From: Methanosarcinales archaeon
GTDB taxonomy: Archaea > Halobacteriota > Methanosarcinia > Methanosarcinales > Methanogasteraceae
Assembly (NCBI GenBank): GCA_030672605.1
Contig: DAOVGE010000027.1
Span: 1-9,682, forward strand
DNA length: 9,682 bases
Reading direction: 5' to 3'
Shown: positions 1-5,965 of the stretch, piece after piece
How positions within the stretch are numbered: position 1 is the stretch's first letter
How the letters are laid out: each line of letters begins with the position of its first letter
Translations under genes and position numbers: made by a program
Notes under the pieces: model-generated
What the model was told of the DNA's origin: nothing
Seen by the model: only the letters and a program-made list of their open reading frames with translations
Database searches by the model: none

Positions 1-1687
1 TGAGATCTCTCACCGCTTTTCCGATCACTTCATGATTGGTTACCGTTATCTCGATGATCTCGCCTTTTTCGCCGATCTCGTACATCGAGAAGAGGCTCGG
101 ATGCGTGATCAGGTTGTCCAGGATCGTGGCTGCCGACGTGATCGGGCTCATCGATCGGATTCCAAGATCGCGGAACGTGGACAGGTTCGCAGGGTCATTG
201 ACCCGTGCAACGAGTCTGTCCTCGTTGAATCCGAACTTATTCGTCGCGATCTGGCATACCAGCAGGTTCACGCCGTCCCGATCCGTGGTTGCCACAATAT
301 ATTTGGCGTTCTCGATTCCAGCCTTCCGCAGTGTTGCGACGTCCGCTGCATCCCCCTCTACCGCAGGTATCCCGAGCCGCTCGACGCGCTGACAGTTCTC
401 GGAATCCGCATCGATCACAACCACGTTCTCGCCTCTCCGGGTCAGGCGGTGCGCAAGCGTGCACCCAACGCCCCCTCCTCCAACGATCAGTATCTCCATC
501 GGTATCACCTTGAGTATCCTTGCGACCGGTCTTGCGAATATGCCGGTCAGTAACACTGGTGCAATTATACATAAAAAGACAAGACCCATAACGGTATCGC
601 CCGCGACCGGATCCACGTGAGCAAGCTCGATTGCGAAATACGCCGCCATCGACGCAGGCACAACCCCTCTCGGACCGATTGCCGATATAAATAACCGATC
701 CCGCCACGAGAACCTGGAACGCACGGTCGATATGAAGACCGCAGCCGGTCTCACAAGGAGGATGATTGCGGCAGCAACGAAGAGACCATTCACCCCAAGG
801 GCGAGGATGTTATCGAACTTCAGCATCGCAGCAAGAATTATGAAGATTGCCGATAGCAGAATAATCGACAAATCGCTTTCGAATTCCTGTATCTCTTTTT
901 TATAAGGTATGTCTGCCATACCCATGGTTATTGCGGCGATCGCCACAGCGAAGATGCCGGTCTCGTTTAAGATCAACTCTGCGATCGCATAAGTGGTGAG
1001 AACAAACGACATGGTGACGAGGGGTGTCAGTTGCTTGGTTATGATCTGTGTCTGGGATAGTGAAAATACACACGCGATCCCGCAAAGCATCCCGACCGTT
1101 GCACCAATTGCGATTCGCAGCTGGAACATGACAAGCCCGTACCCGACTGGCGAATATGGAGTCACAATCCATTCAAAGACCACAGCAGCAAGAATTACGC
1201 TGATCGCGTCATTGAATATGCCCTCCATCTCCAGAATACTGCGCACCCTGTTGTTGACCTTCAGTTCTCTCATCAGCGGAACAATAACGGTCGGTCCGGT
1301 CGCGGCTACCACCGCCCCGAACAGGAACGCAAAACCCCAGTTGAGCCCGACCAGTGCATGCGCCGCAAACGCACTCCCGGTCATGGTGATCAGTACACCG
1401 ACAGTGACGAGCATCAGCGCACTTCTTGAGACCGCGCGTAGATGCCGGAGGTCGATGTTGATTCCTCCATCGAATACGACGATCACCACAGCAAACGTAA
1501 CAACCAGCCGCACACCTTCACCATATAACTCTGGGTCGATCAGCCCTGCGCACTCCGGACCGAGCAGGATTCCCGCCGCAAGCAGAAAGACGATGCTCGG
1601 CGTGTGCAGGAGTTTGCCGAACATCTGTGCGATGATGCCCACTGCAAGGATCATCGCGAATATCGCAAAGATGTATATTGGATCCAT
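1..1687 (-). CDS. CPA1/NhaP-type cation:proton antiporter with TrkA nucleotide-binding domain (C-terminus off window)
   Basis: Reading the minus strand from an ATG at 1687 gives 562 residues open to the left edge. Residues 1-395 are hydrophobic and form about 12 membrane segments. They carry CPA1 signatures: ATGPTVIVPL at 129-138, EGIFND at 155-160 (the conserved Asn-Asp pair N159/D160 expected in the ion path) and GPRGVVPA at 338-345. A soluble TrkA_N Rossmann domain starts near 397, with the GxGxxG glycines G403, G405 and G408 and the ribose-binding acidic D426 at the end of beta-2. A TrkA_C domain begins near 535 and is truncated. The family exchanges Na+ or K+ for H+ across the membrane; the TrkA module usually makes activity respond to NAD(H) or another nucleotide. 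The last visible residues are within TrkA_C, so little is missing. Family is confident; the transported ion cannot be told from sequence. Confidence 0.93.
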   Translation of the reverse strand, partial: MDPIYIFAIFAMILAVGIIAQMFGKLLHTPSIVFLLAAGILLGPECAGLIDPELYGEGVRLVVTFAVVIVVFDGGINIDLRHLRAVSRSALMLVTVGVLITMTGSAFAAHALVGLNWGFAFLFGAVVAATGPTVIVPLMRELKVNNRVRSILEMEGIFNDAISVILAAVVFEWIVTPYSPVGYGLVMFQLRIAIGATVGMLCGIACVFSLSQTQIITKQLTPLVTMSFVLTTYAIAELILNETGIFAVAIAAITMGMADIPYKKEIQEFESDLSIILLSAIFIILAAMLKFDNILALGVNGLFVAAAIILLVRPAAVFISTVRSRFSWRDRLFISAIGPRGVVPASMAAYFAIELAHVDPVAGDTVMGLVFLCIIAPVLLTGIFARPVARILKVIPMEILIVGGGGVGCTLAHRLTRRGENVVVIDADSENCQRVERLGIPAVEGDAADVATLRKAGIENAKYIVATTDRDGVNLLVCQIATNKFGFNEDRLVARVNDPANLSTFRDLGIRSMSPITSAATILDNLITHPSLFSMYEIGEKGEIIEITVTNHEVIGKAVRDL

Positions 1688-1698
1688 GATTACCCATG

Positions 1699-1738
1699 AC
1701 TCTCTCTTGAGAGTATCTGGCAGTAACAATATAAGACA
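1699..1738 (-). promoter_or_regulatory. Putative antiporter promoter with start-site palindrome
   Basis: On the minus strand a TATA-like CTTATATTG lies at 1728-1736, about 40-50 nt before the antiporter ATG at 1687. The expected transcription start, about 25 nt downstream, is near 1705-1710. That point falls inside a perfect inverted repeat, ACTCTC-TCTT-GAGAGT, at 1699-1714. The location suits an operator or a small 5' hairpin. Function is inferred from position only. Confidence 0.4.
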
Positions 1739-1885
1739 TTCTCGTAAACCCGGGAAACCGCGTGAATACGTTGGCTCATACAACCCGCAACACCACATAG
1801 CTCCCGGTCTTACTTGTTGGATCGCCATGGATGCTGCTTCTTTTATGCTTGCGATGCTGCAACCGATCAACCCACAACGTCCGCC

Positions 1886-1900
1886 ATAACTATAATTATG
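1886..1900 (+). promoter_or_regulatory. TATA promoter of the PGF-CTERM/methyltransferase operon
   Basis: CTATAATTA at 1890-1898 matches an archaeal TATA box and sits inside a short palindrome (CATAA...TTATG, 1885-1900). Transcription would start near 1918-1922, leaving a leader of about 25 nt that includes AAGGAT at 1930-1935 as a ribosome-binding site for the ATG at 1944. The rest of the divergent spacer, 1740-1885, shows no convincing gene. Confidence 0.5.
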
Positions 1901-1943
1901 CTGGACACCCCATAAGAATATAGAATCGCAAGGATATGGTACC

Positions 1944-2123
1944 ATGAAGAAGATAACAATAGCACTACTGGTTATGTGTGTAACAACAGCGATCGTCAGC
2001 AGCGCGGCTGAAATTGTGACCGTGTCAGACAACACCACTGCCATGGCACAGCCCGGATTCGGGGCGGCAATTGCAGTCGCCGGTCTGCTGGCTGCCATGT
2101 TGATTGCGAGACACCAGAAGTGA
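1944..2123 (+). CDS. PGF-CTERM micro-protein (59 aa): signal peptide plus archaeosortase tail
   Basis: ATG at 1944 is preceded by AAGGAT and the frame ends at TGA 2121-2123. Residues 1-22 form a signal peptide: two lysines, a hydrophobic core, then SSAA before the likely cleavage. Residues 36-59 are a PGF-CTERM-like tail: QPGFG (36-40), a hydrophobic stretch to about 54, then basic RHQK. In this family the archaeosortase ArtA processes the protein near the PGF and the product becomes lipid-linked at the surface. If both ends are processed, only about 14-17 residues remain, including an N-glycosylation sequon N30-T-T. It lies 24 nt upstream of a second PGF-CTERM gene and probably shares its transcript. 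It could be a real surface lipopeptide or a paralogue that lost its central domain. The tail type is a confident call; the biological role is unknown. Confidence 0.72.
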   Translation: MKKITIALLVMCVTTAIVSSAAEIVTVSDNTTAMAQPGFGAAIAVAGLLAAMLIARHQK

Positions 2124-2147
2124 CAGAGATGAATTTGGGGTGCACGC

Positions 2148-2708
2148 ATGAACAAAACCGCAAACAGAGCCGCACTAACCGTGCTGCCAGCTGCACTGCT
2201 CGGCATAATCATGGTCGCCGCAACGATTTCGAGTTGCTATGCGTCAACCTTTTCCGGTGACGTAATCACGTTCACAAATCTGCCGTCCGCAATTAAGATC
2301 GACCCGGGGTCGCAGGCATCCTTCGATGTGACGCTCAGAAACTCCGGAGGCATCTATGGCGACGTGGACATAACCACCAGATCGCTGCCAGACGGCATAA
2401 CGGTCGTGGACAATGATTGCACAAAACTGGTAGACATGGGGAAGTCTGTCACATACCACCTCACAATTGCGGCAAGTAAAGACATGGAACCGGGCACGTA
2501 TCACTTCGAGATTGCGGACAGATCAGACGTTGATCAGCACACCTGGGCGACAATTGAGGTACGCGTCGGAGGTAGAAGCATTGTGGCAACTACCGGGGTC
2601 ACTCCGGAGGCGGAGGCGGATGCGGATGCGGAGCAGTCTCCTGGATTCGGAGTCATTGTTGTGGCATCTGCCCTGCTGCTGGCATGCCACCTGAGATCTC
2701 GAGTGTGA
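2148..2708 (+). CDS. Secreted PGF-CTERM protein with NEW3/CARDB-like domain
   Basis: A 186-residue exported protein. Residues 1-32 are a long signal peptide. Residues 36-145 look like one Ig-type beta-sandwich of the NEW3/CARDB kind: a phrase IDPGSQASFDVTLRNSG near 51-67, a second strand region around VTYHLTIAAS, and MEPGTYHFEI. These domains are common on archaeal S-layer and surface proteins and are thought to be structural or adhesive. An acidic spacer EAEADADAE follows, then the tail QSPGFGVIVV, a hydrophobic run and the basic end HLRSRV, a clear PGF-CTERM signal for archaeosortase ArtA. The signal peptide also contains ISSC at 27-30, which resembles a lipobox; the alternative is signal peptidase I cleavage after CYA. 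It is second in the likely operon 1944-3530. No enzymatic motif was seen. Confidence 0.85.
   Translation: MNKTANRAALTVLPAALLGIIMVAATISSCYASTFSGDVITFTNLPSAIKIDPGSQASFDVTLRNSGGIYGDVDITTRSLPDGITVVDNDCTKLVDMGKSVTYHLTIAASKDMEPGTYHFEIADRSDVDQHTWATIEVRVGGRSIVATTGVTPEAEADADAEQSPGFGVIVVASALLLACHLRSRV
2606..2633 (+). repeat. 6-bp in-frame tandem repeat coding the acidic spacer
   Basis: Four and a half copies of GGAGGC/GGATGC run through 2606-2633 and encode the alternating Glu-Ala/Asp-Ala spacer just before the PGF-CTERM tail. The two variants occur as paired blocks, which fits slippage expansion. Copy number may differ between strains. Confidence 0.75.
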
Positions 2709-2735
2709 ATAACCGGGGAATCGGAAGAGATATGG

Positions 2736-3530
2736 GTGGTGCCTGATGATACCTGTGAAATGAAGGTAAACATCCCCGAGTACTACGACAACCTTGCCTC
2801 TGACTACGACACGAGATTTTCGAATCCGCAGCTGGACTACATGCGGACCGTTGAAAACTCGGTTCTCTCTGAAAATTTGGAGGGGTGTGAGGGAATCATC
2901 CTCGATGTGGGCTGCGGAACCGGGGAGCAGACTCTGGATCTGGCAGAGAAGGGTTTTGATGTGATCGGGCTGGACATCTCTAAAGAGATGATCCGCGCTG
3001 CAAAGAGAAAGGCAGATGACTCTGGAATTTCGATTTCCCTTGTCATCGCAAGCGCTGATGCGCTCCCGTTCAAGGAGGGATGTATCTCGATTTTGATCTC
3101 GATGTTTGGGGCGTACAGCCACATCCCCGAGTATGATCGTGCGTTTGCCGAGACGCACAGGGTGCTTGCGGACTCGGGGCGGGTCGTCTTAACAGTCGTC
3201 AACCGCTGGAACCTCAACTGGTGGCTCAGGCACACATTCATCGGGAACCGTGGCTGGGTCAGGCACGCCCTCAAAAACAGGGATTTTGTGAGTGGTGGGC
3301 TATGGACGTATTATTTCTCAAGAGGTGAACTTCTGGGGAAGATGCGAGCCACAGGGTTTCGGAGCGTGCGCATCGGCAGCGTAATGATCTTCCTGTACCC
3401 GCATCTGCACAGAATCGAGAATGAAGCCTCACCATACCTACGAATCTCCGGCAAAATCGAGAACGTGGTGCGCTGGGCATATCCATTCAATAGCATTGGT
3501 TATTATCTCTTTGTGGTCTGCGTGAAGTGA
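2736..3530 (+). CDS. Class I SAM-dependent methyltransferase (Methyltransf_11/25-like)
   Basis: 264 residues from a GTG at 2736, which follows GGAAGAG by about 6 nt. An ATG at 2760 giving a 256-residue protein is a possible alternative, with a weaker ribosome-binding site. The Rossmann-fold motifs are clear: motif I LDVGCGTG at 56-63, the acidic residue D80 in VIGLDIS that holds the ribose hydroxyls of SAM, motif II-like ASADALPF at 105-112, and a motif around GAYSHI at 125-130. Residues YYDNLASDYD (16-25) are typical of small-molecule methyltransferases of the UbiE/Methyltransf_11 type. The substrate cannot be read from sequence. It lies 27 nt after a PGF-CTERM gene and ends 9 nt from the convergent gfcR gene, leaving almost no room for a separate terminator. 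Membership of the upstream operon is inferred from spacing. Confidence 0.88.
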   Translation: MVPDDTCEMKVNIPEYYDNLASDYDTRFSNPQLDYMRTVENSVLSENLEGCEGIILDVGCGTGEQTLDLAEKGFDVIGLDISKEMIRAAKRKADDSGISISLVIASADALPFKEGCISILISMFGAYSHIPEYDRAFAETHRVLADSGRVVLTVVNRWNLNWWLRHTFIGNRGWVRHALKNRDFVSGGLWTYYFSRGELLGKMRATGFRSVRIGSVMIFLYPHLHRIENEASPYLRISGKIENVVRWAYPFNSIGYYLFVVCVK

Positions 3531-3539
3531 CTGGTAACC

Positions 3540-4154
3540 TTAACCCACCCACAGCGTGCGCAGCAACGAACAGACCGGAACTCCTTCGATTGTGCTATGT
3601 CCGAGTTTATCGACGAGCACTGCAATCGCTGTCGGTTTTGCCCCCACCTCTGTAAGCCCCTTAATAGTCTCCTTGAGCGTCCCGCCTGTGGTGATCACAT
3701 CGTCAACGACAACGCAGGTCATATCCTTCGCATCTGAGAAGTTGTGACCGAAGATGCCGGTCGCATCCGTGTTCTCCGCTCCGAACAACTGCTTATTCGG
3801 ATAGAATATCGCAAGTCTGGTTCCGAGTTCGTTTGCAACGATGCTTGCGAGCGGTATGCCGCTCACCGCAATACCGACCACGGCGTCAATCTCTGTCTCG
3901 CCGCCAACACCATCGAGTATCAGATCAGCCACCGCATCCGCGATGCATCGCAGTCGATACGAGCTCTCGCCGATGCTGCGCCACTCAATCGACATTTCTG
4001 TTGGTGCGCGGAGCCCCTCCTTCGTACCGGCATGCGTAAGAATCCACGTAATCGTCTCTCTGGACAGATTGAGTTCATCAGCGATCTGTCCGACGTGCAT
4101 ACCATTCCCCTTCATCTCAGTTGCTCGTTGCATCAGGTTGTTGAGATCGTTCAT
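3540..4154 (-). CDS. gfcR: GfcR-type HTH/phosphoribosyltransferase transcriptional regulator
   Basis: The 204-residue protein starts at ATG 4154, preceded by AAGGTGA at good spacing; a GTG at 4163 would add three residues but lacks such a site. Residues about 18-42 form a helix-turn-helix (VGQIADELNLSRETITWIL). A type I PRTase domain follows, with the PRPP-binding loop CVVVDDVITTGGT at 147-159 and the GIAVSGIPLA loop at 94-103. This order, HTH before an orotate-PRTase-like domain, and the length of about 200 residues match the archaeal GfcR family. In haloarchaea GfcR activates glucose catabolism genes; in other lineages the target is unknown and it is often annotated as an orotate phosphoribosyltransferase-like protein. 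It is probably not the biosynthetic PyrE, because of the DNA-binding domain. A TATA-like TTAATAT at about 4173-4181 would give a leaderless or nearly leaderless mRNA, or it may be co-transcribed with the tRNA upstream. Confidence 0.9.
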   Translation of the reverse strand: MNDLNNLMQRATEMKGNGMHVGQIADELNLSRETITWILTHAGTKEGLRAPTEMSIEWRSIGESSYRLRCIADAVADLILDGVGGETEIDAVVGIAVSGIPLASIVANELGTRLAIFYPNKQLFGAENTDATGIFGHNFSDAKDMTCVVVDDVITTGGTLKETIKGLTEVGAKPTAIAVLVDKLGHSTIEGVPVCSLLRTLWVG

Positions 4155-4182
4155 GCTGATCACCTTATATTAACCATATTAA

Positions 4183-4254
4183 CGGGCTCGCCGCGATTCG
4201 AACACGAGTCATTGGGTCCGAAGCCCAATAGGATATCCGCTACCCTACGAGCCC
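4183..4254 (-). tRNA. tRNA-Arg (anticodon UCG)
   Basis: The minus strand folds as a full cloverleaf: acceptor GGGCTCG paired with CGAGCCC and discriminator G at 4183, T8-A9, a D-arm with GG in the loop, anticodon stem TTGGG/CCCAA around loop CTTCGGA (anticodon TCG), variable loop of four bases and T-arm TCGTG-TTCGAAT-CGCGG with two G-U pairs. CCA is not encoded and must be added after transcription. No intron is visible. It reads CGA and probably other CGN arginine codons. It sits 28 nt upstream of gfcR on the same strand. Confidence 0.95.
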
Positions 4255-4292
4255 ATCATTACCAATCTCCTCCCGCGAGGTTGTAAAGCTAT

Positions 4293-4328
4293 CGATCGGG
4301 TCGATCGGATTGATCGGATCAATCGCCA
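4293..4328 (+). repeat. 9-bp tandem repeat, possible operator array
   Basis: Consecutive 9-mers CGATCGGGT, CGATCGGAT, TGATCGGAT and a degenerate CAATCGCCA form a period-9 array about 30-75 nt upstream of the synthase TATA box and upstream of the tRNA. The GATCGAT/GATCGG core is nearly self-complementary. The place, between divergent transcription units, suits a regulator-binding array. No factor is identified. Confidence 0.6.
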
Positions 4329-4356
4329 TCACATCGGCATTCTTAAGTCAGTTACG

Positions 4357-4376
4357 CAAAAGAGTTGCTATAAATA
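4357..4376 (+). promoter_or_regulatory. BRE/TATA promoter for the synthase gene
   Basis: CTATAAATA at 4368-4376 is a near-ideal archaeal TATA box, preceded by a purine-rich CAAAAGAG at 4357-4364 that fits a BRE. Transcription should start near 4394-4400, almost on the predicted first codons, so this mRNA would be leaderless. A Shine-Dalgarno-like GAGAGGA (4380-4386) lies upstream of that start and would be used only if transcription began further upstream. Confidence 0.65.
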
Positions 4377-4392
4377 CAAGAGAGGAATTCAC

Positions 4393-5472
4393 ATCACTGA
4401 TATCACCGCTACCAATACTACCACTGTCAGATTTCTGGACACCACACTGCGTGACGGCGAGCAGACTCCGGGTGTCTCTCTCTCGCCAGAGGAGAAGGCG
4501 TGGATTGCGCGAAAACTCGATTCCCTTGGCGTCGCTGTGATTGAGGCGGGCAGCGCGATCACGTCAGAAGGCGAGCGGGACAGCATCCGGGCTGTCGTGC
4601 GCGAGAACCTGGACGCAGAGATATGCAGCTACTGCAGAATTCGTGAAATCGACGTCGAAATGGCAATCTCCTGCGATGTGGACTCGATTCACCTCGTTGT
4701 CCCGGTTTCCGATCTTCACATCGAAAAAAAACTCAAAAAAGACCGTGAAACCGTGAGAAACGATGCGATCAGCGTCTGCGAGTTCGCAAAGGACCACGGG
4801 CTCATCGTCGAGTTGAGCGGCGAGGACTCCTCACGAGCTGACCTCGATTTTCTGCGGTCGTTGTACGCGGACGGGATCGATGCTGGCGCAGATCGGTTAT
4901 GCTTCTGCGATACCGTAGGGATACTGACGCCTGATCGCACCACCACGATATTTGAGGAGTTAACAGGTCTTGGTGCGCCGATCAGCATTCACTGCCACGA
5001 CGACTTCGGGCTTGCAACATCGAACACGGTGGCAGCAATTCTTGCAGGCGCGGCGCAGGCGCATGTGACCGTGAACGGGATTGGCGAGCGCGCCGGAAAC
5101 GCCCCACTCGAGGAGGTGGTGATGATTCTGGAGTCCCTGTATCACATAGATACAAAAATCAACTGCAAGGAGCTGTACACGACTTCACGACTCGTGAGCA
5201 GGCTCACAGGCATCGCGGTTGCTCCGAACAAGTCAATAATCGGCGGAAACGCGTTCACACACGAGGCAGGAATCCATGTGCATGGAATTCTTGCTGACAC
5301 GTCGACTTATGAGCCGATCACGCCGGAGACCGTTGGCAGGGAGCGGAGAATCGTTCTCGGAAAGCACGCTGGCAGGGCATCAATTGACGCTGCGCTGCGC
5401 GAACTGGGAATCACCGCCGCAGATGAGCAACTGGGTGACATATTCACGCGTGTTAAGGAACTCGGGGCCTAG
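4393..5472 (+). CDS. cimA: (R)-citramalate / 2-isopropylmalate synthase family, catalytic part; non-standard start, ends at in-frame TAG
   Basis: The conserved frame begins before RFLDTTLRDGEQTPG, the HMGL-like synthase signature, but has no in-frame ATG, GTG or TTG before 4537. A GTG start there would delete the catalytic Arg and the metal-binding Asp, so it is unlikely. ATC at 4393 is chosen: it lies 6 nt after GAGAGGA and gives 359 residues. ATT 4387 and ATC 4402 are alternatives. In this numbering the active site is R20, D21, H200 and H202 of HCHDD, and N236 of GERAGN. The enzyme condenses acetyl-CoA with pyruvate (CimA) or 2-oxoisovalerate (LeuA) for isoleucine or leucine synthesis. The EAGSAITSEGER and HLVVP segments resemble CimA as I recall it, but substrate is not certain. 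Homocitrate synthase AksA is less likely. The TAG at 5470-5472 falls exactly between catalytic and regulatory domains, and the same frame continues into the next entry. Confidence 0.85.
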   Translation: MTDITATNTTTVRFLDTTLRDGEQTPGVSLSPEEKAWIARKLDSLGVAVIEAGSAITSEGERDSIRAVVRENLDAEICSYCRIREIDVEMAISCDVDSIHLVVPVSDLHIEKKLKKDRETVRNDAISVCEFAKDHGLIVELSGEDSSRADLDFLRSLYADGIDAGADRLCFCDTVGILTPDRTTTIFEELTGLGAPISIHCHDDFGLATSNTVAAILAGAAQAHVTVNGIGERAGNAPLEEVVMILESLYHIDTKINCKELYTTSRLVSRLTGIAVAPNKSIIGGNAFTHEAGIHVHGILADTSTYEPITPETVGRERRIVLGKHAGRASIDAALRELGITAADEQLGDIFTRVKELGA

Positions 5473-5475
5473 GGC

Positions 5476-5886
5476 ATGCGGGTGACCGACGCCGATCTGC
5501 AGGCGATAACAGAGACTGTGCTCGGAATATCCAAGAAAGCAAAGGTTACGCTCGAGGAACTCACTGTGGTTGCCGGGAACCGGGTCACGCCGACCGCTTC
5601 CGTCAAGCTGATCGTAGACGGAAAGGACGTTGTCGAAGCCGGCATAGGAACCGGTCCGGTGGATGCGGCAATCAATGCGCTGAAGAAGGCGATTGCGAAC
5701 ACGCAGGACGTAGGGCTTGAGGAATACCACGTCGATTCGATCACAGGCGGAACCGATGCGCTTGTCGAGGTCTTTGTCAAGATGCGTTCTGACGGGAAAG
5801 TGATCACGGCAAGAGGCGCAAGAACCGACATCATCATGGCGTCGGTCGAGGCAGTGCTCGAGGGGATCAACCGGCTGATTGAGTGA
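5476..5886 (+). CDS. LeuA-type allosteric (dimer) domain, separate ORF or read-through extension of the synthase
   Basis: 136 residues from ATG 5476, in the same frame as the synthase and one codon (GGC) after its TAG. Residues 1-20 match the linker helix normally found in full-length CimA/LeuA (VTDADLQAI). Residues 21-136 are the LeuA_dimer regulatory fold, with VVAGNRVTPTASVKL at 31-45, GPVDAAINALKKAI at 60-73 and GGTDALVEV at 91-99. The domain binds the end product (isoleucine or leucine) and gives feedback inhibition. Catalytic part plus this part totals about 496 residues, the normal length of a one-piece enzyme. No strong ribosome-binding site precedes 5476 (GGGG at 5463-5466 is the best), so it is made either by coupled re-initiation or by reading through TAG. 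Normally this is a domain, not a stand-alone gene. Confidence 0.9.
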   Translation: MRVTDADLQAITETVLGISKKAKVTLEELTVVAGNRVTPTASVKLIVDGKDVVEAGIGTGPVDAAINALKKAIANTQDVGLEEYHVDSITGGTDALVEVFVKMRSDGKVITARGARTDIIMASVEAVLEGINRLIE

Positions 5887-5920
5887 GCGGGGAATGACCC
5901 GTGCCCGCCCCGGCGGATCA

Positions 5921-5933
5921 AAATCTTTATAAC
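5921..5933 (+). promoter_or_regulatory. TATA promoter of the cohesin operon
   Basis: AAATCTTTATAAC at 5921-5933 holds an A-rich BRE-like start and a TTTATA core. Transcription would start about 5953-5957, roughly 10 nt before the first ATG at 5966, so the leader is very short. The GC-rich stretch before it (5888-5916) could pair CGGGG with CCCCG and may end the synthase transcript. Confidence 0.6.
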
Positions 5934-5965
5934 AGGGATGGTGTAAGACTACTGGAACTGCGGTT

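Noticed and set aside
993..1889. 298-codon plus-strand frame
   Set aside because: Antisense to the clearly conserved antiporter; product is Ser/Thr/Ile-rich without domains.
3540..4154. Biosynthetic orotate phosphoribosyltransferase (PyrE)
   Set aside because: The N-terminal helix-turn-helix and family length point to the GfcR regulator group.
3744..4286. 180-codon plus-strand frame
   Set aside because: Antisense to gfcR and it reads through the tRNA-Arg gene.
4537..5472. Synthase starting at GTG 4537
   Set aside because: This would delete the essential RDGEQ metal- and substrate-binding segment, which is intact in the same frame upstream.
4393..5472. Homocitrate synthase (AksA/NifV)
   Set aside because: EAGSAITSEGER, HLVVP and the attached LeuA_dimer domain fit CimA/LeuA; AksA lacks the allosteric domain.
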